A program made the translations under genes and the position numbers. Shown here piece by piece: positions 22,159 through 26,754 of a DNA stretch of 26,754 bases. The stretch lies in the NCBI GenBank assembly GCA_002007315.1, contig LNZQ01000187.1, forward strand, positions 1-26,754, given 5' to 3'. How positions within the stretch are numbered: the stretch's first letter is position 1; the number at the start of each line of letters is the position of its first letter. The stretch comes from Epulopiscium sp. Nele67-Bin004 (GTDB lineage: Bacteria > Bacillota_A > Clostridia > Lachnospirales > Cellulosilyticaceae). A model generated the notes under the pieces. The model saw only the letters and a program-made list of their open reading frames with translations, did not search any database and had not been told where the DNA came from.

Positions 22159-23427
22159 TTGATTGAAAAAATTAAGCAACAATTGTTAGATGAGTATGAA
22201 CAACATCAAACAGCTTTTTTAGCTTTAGGGATAACATTTGTATTATGTATTTTAATATTGCTTAACACCAATGTTATAAAAATGCAATATTATAAATATT
22301 CTGGAGACACTACGGCGGTATTAAAAGTAATGAATTATCAAGTAAGTAAAGAGGGCGAAAGCAGTAAAATGTATTATAGCCAAGGTTTAAACTATCTTTT
22401 AAATGATATGTCATTTGAAAGTAGAGATTTTTTGGAAGAATATTATTTAACATTTAGTGAGTATAACAAAGAACAAATATTGCAAAATTATAACGATAGG
22501 GGGCTATTAATTAGAAATCCTATTGGTATTTTTGAAGATTTAGCAAATGGTGAATATACCACACAACTTATTAGATACATTAATAGACTTGATATACATG
22601 ACTTTGAAAATATATTAATAGCAGGATTTGGCGAAGAACTGACAATGAGTAATGAAAATATAGAAGATTTTTATAATGTTGTACGTAGATATACAACGAA
22701 AATTACACTAGAAAATTTTCAAGTAAGTATTTACGCATTGTTACAATTTCTATCAGATGTTGAAAACTCTGAAATAATTGAGTTATTAGAACAGATTAAC
22801 CGTGATACTATATACAATACATTAATGGGTGAGTTAAAATTCAGAACGGTAAGTTTGGACGATTTTTCTAAATGGACAGAAATATTAAATAAAATGGGCT
22901 GTTTTACAACTCAGGAGTATGCAAATTTTAATAACATATACACATATGTTAATATGTTGCGTCAACAATACACAAGTTTGTGGAGTCAAGCGGTTGAAGC
23001 ATACACGATTACAGCTTTGTCAGACGAAGAAACTGCATCTTATGAGGCACAGTTGAATACTATTTATCAAATTGTTCAAGATATAGAAGAAACAATTTTG
23101 GAAGGAAATAGCCGTTTAGAAGAACTTGGTTCAGATGATCCTTGGTGGAAATATTATCTAAAAAGTGTGGAAGAACGTGATGAAATAGAAGAAATTAATT
23201 CCAATATAGACAGTTTATATGCACAAGTTGGGGTGTTGTGGACAGAAAAAGAACAGCTTAACACGGCGATATCTCTAGTTAGAGATACATACGATTATAC
23301 GCAAAATAGTGAATTATTAACAACTATAGAGGGGAAATTAGATGATATAGAAGCTGAAATAAAATCACAATTAACGATTATTGAGGAGCTATTTAATATA
23401 AGAGCTGTAACTATTGAATTAAAGTAA
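22159..23427 (+). CDS. Membrane-anchored coiled-coil protein, unknown
   Basis: A 422-residue protein starting at TTG 22159, with AGGGAGGGGG 7 nt upstream, a very strong ribosome site. A short charged N-terminus (MIEKIKQQLLDEYEQH) precedes a single membrane helix at ~18-36, so the bulk is probably outside the cell. Residues ~45-270 are helical with many acidic and aromatic residues. From ~280 to 415 heptad-like stretches suggest coiled coil, interrupted by DDPWWKYYLKS. No cysteine-based or catalytic motif is visible except one Cys near residue 250. I do not recognise a family. It lies just upstream of cheV on the same strand but is separated from it by a promoter. A role in sensing or cell-envelope structure is only a guess. 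Confidence 0.75.
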   Translation: MIEKIKQQLLDEYEQHQTAFLALGITFVLCILILLNTNVIKMQYYKYSGDTTAVLKVMNYQVSKEGESSKMYYSQGLNYLLNDMSFESRDFLEEYYLTFSEYNKEQILQNYNDRGLLIRNPIGIFEDLANGEYTTQLIRYINRLDIHDFENILIAGFGEELTMSNENIEDFYNVVRRYTTKITLENFQVSIYALLQFLSDVENSEIIELLEQINRDTIYNTLMGELKFRTVSLDDFSKWTEILNKMGCFTTQEYANFNNIYTYVNMLRQQYTSLWSQAVEAYTITALSDEETASYEAQLNTIYQIVQDIEETILEGNSRLEELGSDDPWWKYYLKSVEERDEIEEINSNIDSLYAQVGVLWTEKEQLNTAISLVRDTYDYTQNSELLTTIEGKLDDIEAEIKSQLTIIEELFNIRAVTIELK

Positions 23428-23441
23428 CTGAAATAAAAACA

Positions 23442-23470
23442 TTGTAATGGTTTAGGCTTTTTGATATAAT
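23442..23470 (+). promoter_or_regulatory. Sigma-A promoter of cheV
   Basis: TTGTAA (23442-23447), 17 nt and TATAAT (23465-23470) lie 34 nt before the ATG. It starts 14 nt after the upstream stop codon, so cheV has its own transcript. Confidence 0.7.
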
Positions 23471-23504
23471 TAAATTGAATAATTAATGATACGAGGAGGA
23501 TTTT

Positions 23505-24395
23505 ATGAGCGAGATTTTATTAAATGCAGGAACTGGAGAAGTTGAAGTTGTAGAATTTATCGTTAACAACAAACACTATGCTATTAATGTACTTAAAATA
23601 AAAGGAATAGTTACAATTGATGAAGTTACGCCTCTGCCAAATGCAACGGAAGAAGTTGCAGGTCTTACAAACATACGTGGGGATATGGACGTAGTAATTG
23701 ATTTAAGTTATGCACTTCATGGCAAACGTACGGAAGACTATAAAAGTAATTTAGGCTTACTATGTGAATTTAATGAAACTAAAGTAGTGTTTTTGGTTGA
23801 CCAAGTTGAAGGTATTAGAAGAATTTCTTGGAACGACATAAAACAAACTAATAACGTAAGACAAGATACAATGAGTATAGGTAGTTTAATGATTGATGGA
23901 ACGATTATAATACTACTAGACTTTGAAAGTATTACTATCAAAGCTGGAATAGGAAACTTCTATGACGGTTCTGGAAATACTGGTTCTGCTATACAACGTT
24001 CGCAAAAAATAGTTCTTGCAGAAGACTCAAAAGCAATTAGAGCTATGATTAAATGTGTGCTTGAAGAAGCAGGATACAGCAACTTAAAATTATTTGAAAA
24101 TGGTAAAGAAGCAAAAGATTACTTATTTGGTATAAAAGAAATGCATGGGCATAAATTTAGACAAGAAGTTGACCTTGTTATTACAGATATTGAGATGCCA
24201 ATTCTTGATGGATATAGTTTAACAAGATCTATAAAGGAAGATTCAACTCTAAAAGAACTTCCAGTTATAATTTTCTCATCTCTAATAACAGAAGAATTGC
24301 AACATAAAGGTGAAGAAATAGGGGCAGATGCTCAACTTAGTAAGCCTTCTATGAAAGAATTGGTGAAACTGGTTAATATGTTCTTTGGAAATTAA
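23505..24395 (+). CDS. cheV: Chemotaxis coupling protein CheV (CheW-receiver fusion)
   Basis: A 296-residue fusion. Residues ~13-150 are a CheW-like domain (VVEFIVNNKHYAINVLKIKG, VAGLTNIRGDMDVVIDL, VVFLVDQVEGIRRI), which couples chemoreceptors to the CheA kinase. Residues ~167-295 are a receiver domain with acidic pair E173/D174, phospho-acceptor D228 (VITDIEMP), S258 and K280 (LSKP), so phosphorylation by CheA is expected. CheV is thought to tune receptor adaptation or signalling. GAGGAGG precedes the ATG. It has its own promoter and a strong terminator. The chemoreceptor gene at 24964 supports a chemotaxis cluster; no cheA or cheY is in view. Confidence 0.94.
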   Translation: MSEILLNAGTGEVEVVEFIVNNKHYAINVLKIKGIVTIDEVTPLPNATEEVAGLTNIRGDMDVVIDLSYALHGKRTEDYKSNLGLLCEFNETKVVFLVDQVEGIRRISWNDIKQTNNVRQDTMSIGSLMIDGTIIILLDFESITIKAGIGNFYDGSGNTGSAIQRSQKIVLAEDSKAIRAMIKCVLEEAGYSNLKLFENGKEAKDYLFGIKEMHGHKFRQEVDLVITDIEMPILDGYSLTRSIKEDSTLKELPVIIFSSLITEELQHKGEEIGADAQLSKPSMKELVKLVNMFFGN

Positions 24396-24435
24396 TAGCT
24401 AAGAAGTTTAAATAACAAAAAATCTGTCAATACTT

Positions 24436-24477
24436 ATCCTTATAAAGCGACATAAACGGTTTATAAGGATTTTTTTT
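24436..24477 (+). terminator. Strong intrinsic terminator after cheV
   Basis: ATCCTTATAAA (24436-24446) and TTTATAAGGAT (24460-24470) form a perfect 11-bp stem with a 13-nt loop, followed by seven T (24471-24477). It ends 25 nt before the start codon of the next gene, leaving no room for an independent promoter after it. Confidence 0.87.
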
Positions 24478-24502
24478 ATGCATAAAAATTAAGGAGCGGA
24501 AT

Positions 24503-24814
24503 ATGATTATAGATAATAGGGTATGTACAAACTTAGATTTTAATGTGTTGGAAAGAGATGAGGACACTGATGTTTTTATTGATATAAAGGGTCAAGTGTT
24601 AGATTGTTATGTAGAAAAAACTACTAGAGTACAATTTGTAGGGGCTAGAGCTGTGCTGATCAGATTAGGTGTGGAAACAGAAAATATTACAGTGCATGTT
24701 TTGCAAAATACAGATATATATTCAAGTATGGCAAATTTTGAGATAGACCTTATAGCACAACGATTATATGTAAGTCAAGAGGACAATAAAGTAATTATCG
24801 AGAGAAAGATATAA
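24503..24814 (+). CDS. Small unknown protein in the chemotaxis cluster
   Basis: A 103-residue protein with a clear ribosome site (TTAAGGAG, 6 nt before ATG 24503). There is no signal peptide or membrane segment; it alternates short hydrophobic strands and acidic loops (DEDTDVFIDIKGQVLDCYVE, RAVLIRLGVETENITVHVLQ), suggesting a small beta-rich cytoplasmic domain. Two cysteines (about 8 and 35) are present. I do not recognise the family. It lies between cheV and a chemoreceptor gene on the same strand. It follows a strong terminator with no visible promoter of its own, so it is probably made from cheV read-through. Coding status is supported by ribosome site and length, not by homology. Confidence 0.65.
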   Translation: MIIDNRVCTNLDFNVLERDEDTDVFIDIKGQVLDCYVEKTTRVQFVGARAVLIRLGVETENITVHVLQNTDIYSSMANFEIDLIAQRLYVSQEDNKVIIERKI

Positions 24815-24850
24815 GACGTATTTCGACAAAAATTTAACAGAAATATCTTA

Positions 24851-24879
24851 TTTACAAAGCCAAAAACTTACAGTATAAT
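24851..24879 (+). promoter_or_regulatory. Sigma-A promoter of the chemoreceptor gene
   Basis: TTTACA (24851-24856), 17 nt and TATAAT (24874-24879). The strong ribosome site AAGGAGGT follows at 24908-24915. Spacing and boxes are near consensus. Confidence 0.75.
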
Positions 24880-24963
24880 TATTATAGGTAGTAAATTATA
24901 CAACAAAAAGGAGGTAAATTACTATTTTCTACATATGGATTAGAAGTAGTAATAAATAATTTT

Positions 24964-26142
24964 ATGTTATTATGGTTAGGGATAATATTTATTTTACTTG
25001 GCGTAATAGTTTTCTTATTAAGAATGTTACAAATCGCCAATTCCAAAGCAGAACAATTTGAAGGGATTTTAGATGCTATTCCACTAATTATTTCTGCAAC
25101 AGACAAAGATAGAAACTGGATTTATGTAAATAAAGCAGTAACATCAAGATTTGGAAAAAGCAAAGAAGAATTTATAGGCAAAAAATGTTCAAACTGGGGG
25201 GCACCAATATGTAACTCGGATAGTTGTGGGATAAACTGTTTAAGTTCAGGAAAAGACACAACGGTATTCGAAGATATGCAAGTAAACGTGGCATACGTGC
25301 AAAACTCAAAAGGAGAGCGTGTTGGACATGTTGAGGTTGTTCAAGATGTTTCGGCGTACAATGCCACTATAAAAATGTCAGAAGCAAAAACAGATAATTT
25401 AGAGAAAATTTCAGACATCACAAAACAACTTATGCGTATTTCAAATGACCTTCAAAGAGGAGTGCAAGGAGTTGAGAGCAGTGCAGATGGTCAAGAACAA
25501 ATTATTCTGGAGTTTAACAATCTTATTCATGAATTGTCAAACACGTTTGATCAAAGTATCTCACAAATTGAAGCAACGAACAAAAGTTCTATTGAAGCTA
25601 GAGATAAAGCTAGCATAGGAACAGAGCACATGCAAAATATGATTTCAACAATGGATGATATCAATAAATCAAGTATAAGCATTGGAGAAATTATTAAAGT
25701 AATCGAAAGTATTGCAAGCCAAACAAACTTACTTGCACTTAATGCAGCGATTGAGTCTGCAAGAGCCGGAGAAGCTGGCCGTGGGTTTGCAGTTGTTGCA
25801 GGTGAAATTCGTGAACTTGCAAACAAAAGTTCTGAAACTGTAAAAGAAATCGAAGAAATTATCCAAAATACACTTGAAATAGTAGATAGAGGACAAAATA
25901 TTGCTAAAGATACGGACTCAGCACTAAGTAGTATTGCAGAAACTATCAATAAAACTGTTGATATGAGTGAAGAACTACTTGAAACAAGTAAAGTTCAGCA
26001 AGTATCAGTTAAAGGATTGTCAGGTACAACTGATAACTTAAATGTACAGATGAATACTGCTACATCATTTGCTAGATGTAGTGCAGGTATTAGTCATGAG
26101 ATTACAGAACAAGTAGAAGAATTGCAGAAAGTTGTAGGATAA
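24964..26142 (+). CDS. PAS-domain methyl-accepting chemotaxis protein
   Basis: 392 residues from ATG 24964. One membrane helix (~2-22) is followed directly by a PAS domain (~28-135: [24 protein letters not shown]) with four cysteines at C75, C83, C88 and C92. A helical linker leads to the MCP signalling domain, whose hairpin tip (about 246-290, [20 protein letters not shown] and [14 protein letters not shown]) binds CheA/CheW/CheV. There is no extracytoplasmic sensor or HAMP domain, so it senses an internal signal, plausibly redox, metal or gas. The translation start is unsettled: AAGGAGGT lies at 24908-24915, ~48 nt too early for this ATG. The frame is open back past that site but offers no ATG/GTG/TTG there (TTA, CTA at 24919, 24922). 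The true N-terminus may be ~14-15 residues longer from a non-standard codon. Confidence 0.88.
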   Translation: MLLWLGIIFILLGVIVFLLRMLQIANSKAEQFEGILDAIPLIISATDKDRNWIYVNKAVTSRFGKSKEEFIGKKCSNWGAPICNSDSCGINCLSSGKDTTVFEDMQVNVAYVQNSKGERVGHVEVVQDVSAYNATIKMSEAKTDNLEKISDITKQLMRISNDLQRGVQGVESSADGQEQIILEFNNLIHELSNTFDQSISQIEATNKSSIEARDKASIGTEHMQNMISTMDDINKSSISIGEIIKVIESIASQTNLLALNAAIESARAGEAGRGFAVVAGEIRELANKSSETVKEIEEIIQNTLEIVDRGQNIAKDTDSALSSIAETINKTVDMSEELLETSKVQQVSVKGLSGTTDNLNVQMNTATSFARCSAGISHEITEQVEELQKVVG

Positions 26143-26153
26143 ATCTACATTTA

Positions 26154-26187
26154 ATACCCCTTGGCGGAAGCTGAGGGATATTTTTTT
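26154..26187 (+). terminator. Intrinsic terminator of the chemoreceptor gene
   Basis: ATACCCCTTGGC (26154-26165) pairs with GCTGAGGGATAT (26170-26181) over 12 positions with one mismatch and wobble pairs, capped by the tetraloop GGAA and followed by a T-tract. It insulates the rRNA operon that follows. Confidence 0.85.
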
Positions 26188-26218
26188 CCAAAAAAATCAA
26201 ATTTTTTTTAAAAAGGTG

Positions 26219-26247
26219 TTGACATATGTAAATGTATAGTGTAATAT
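26219..26247 (+). promoter_or_regulatory. rRNA operon promoter and leader
   Basis: TTGACA (26219-26224), 17 nt and TAATAT (26242-26247), preceded by an A/T-tract region (about 26187-26215) like an UP element. The ~155-nt leader to 26402 holds no gene. It contains GAACATTGAAAATAG near 26290, similar to the anti-termination/box region of clostridial rrn leaders. The sequence fits strong growth-linked transcription. Confidence 0.78.
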
Positions 26248-26402
26248 TATACGAGTCAGCAACAACAAGCGGACAAGTAAAGAAGTTATGAACATTGAAA
26301 ATAGAATAGTATCAAGAATTAAGACCAGTCGATTCAGTTGTTATTTATAGCAACAAAAAATGAGTACAAATAGTACTAAAGTAATGTCAGATGACAAACT
26401 TT

Positions 26403-26754
<352 letters not shown>

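Noticed and set aside
25551..25949. 132-codon - strand frame inside the chemoreceptor gene
   Set aside because: Antisense shadow of the highly conserved MCP signalling domain.

Overview
The window is AT-rich DNA from a low-GC, Gram-positive, motile anaerobe-like bacterium, most likely a clostridium of the Lachnospirales type. This rests on the 5' part of a 16S rRNA at the right edge, strong AGGAGG ribosome sites, consensus sigma-A promoters, lipoprotein signal peptides, S-layer homology domains and a CheV/MCP chemotaxis cluster. Genus and species cannot be fixed from what is visible.

Layout. 1-2589 (+): the 3' end of a cell-surface SLH protein, overlapping by ATGA a LytTR response regulator, which overlaps an AgrC-like GHKL sensor kinase. 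2745-3691 (-): a small operon of two little membrane proteins around an XRE repressor, with a perfect 18-bp palindrome over its promoter. 3905-6445 (+): a BceAB/FtsX-type ABC transporter. 6451-6549: a cluster of GC-rich hairpin repeats, one serving as the oppA terminator. 6558-12548 (-): a complete oligopeptide importer, oppB-C-D-F-A, with oppA under its own consensus promoter. 12806-14888 (-): two secreted proteins, one with a copper-amine-oxidase-N-like domain and one unrecognised. 14889-15212: a divergent intergenic region with two strong dyads.

15213-17154: a 46-residue exported peptide gene that is convergent with, and overlaps by 41 bp, the 3' end of a 613-residue HTH/helical-repeat regulator. 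17199-17603 (-): a 5'-truncated Uma2 remnant. 17758-21147 (+): an orphan siderophore-type binding lipoprotein, then a complete polar amino-acid ABC importer. 21189-21974 (-): a DUF2225 zinc-ribbon protein. 22159-26142 (+): an unknown membrane-anchored coiled-coil protein, CheV, an unknown 103-residue protein and a PAS-containing chemoreceptor. 26219-26754 (+): rRNA promoter, leader and the first ~350 nt of 16S.

How they may work together. The strongest candidate for an undescribed system is the small exported peptide with its overlapping convergent regulator. It has the layout of an RRNPP-type cell-cell signalling module (Rap/Rgg/PlcR/NprR class). It sits next to dyad-rich promoters, two secreted-protein genes and the oligopeptide permease that such systems use to re-import their signal. 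The AgrA/AgrC-like pair at the left edge is a second signalling system whose ligand gene is not visible. These links are inference from layout and domain type; no function was tested.
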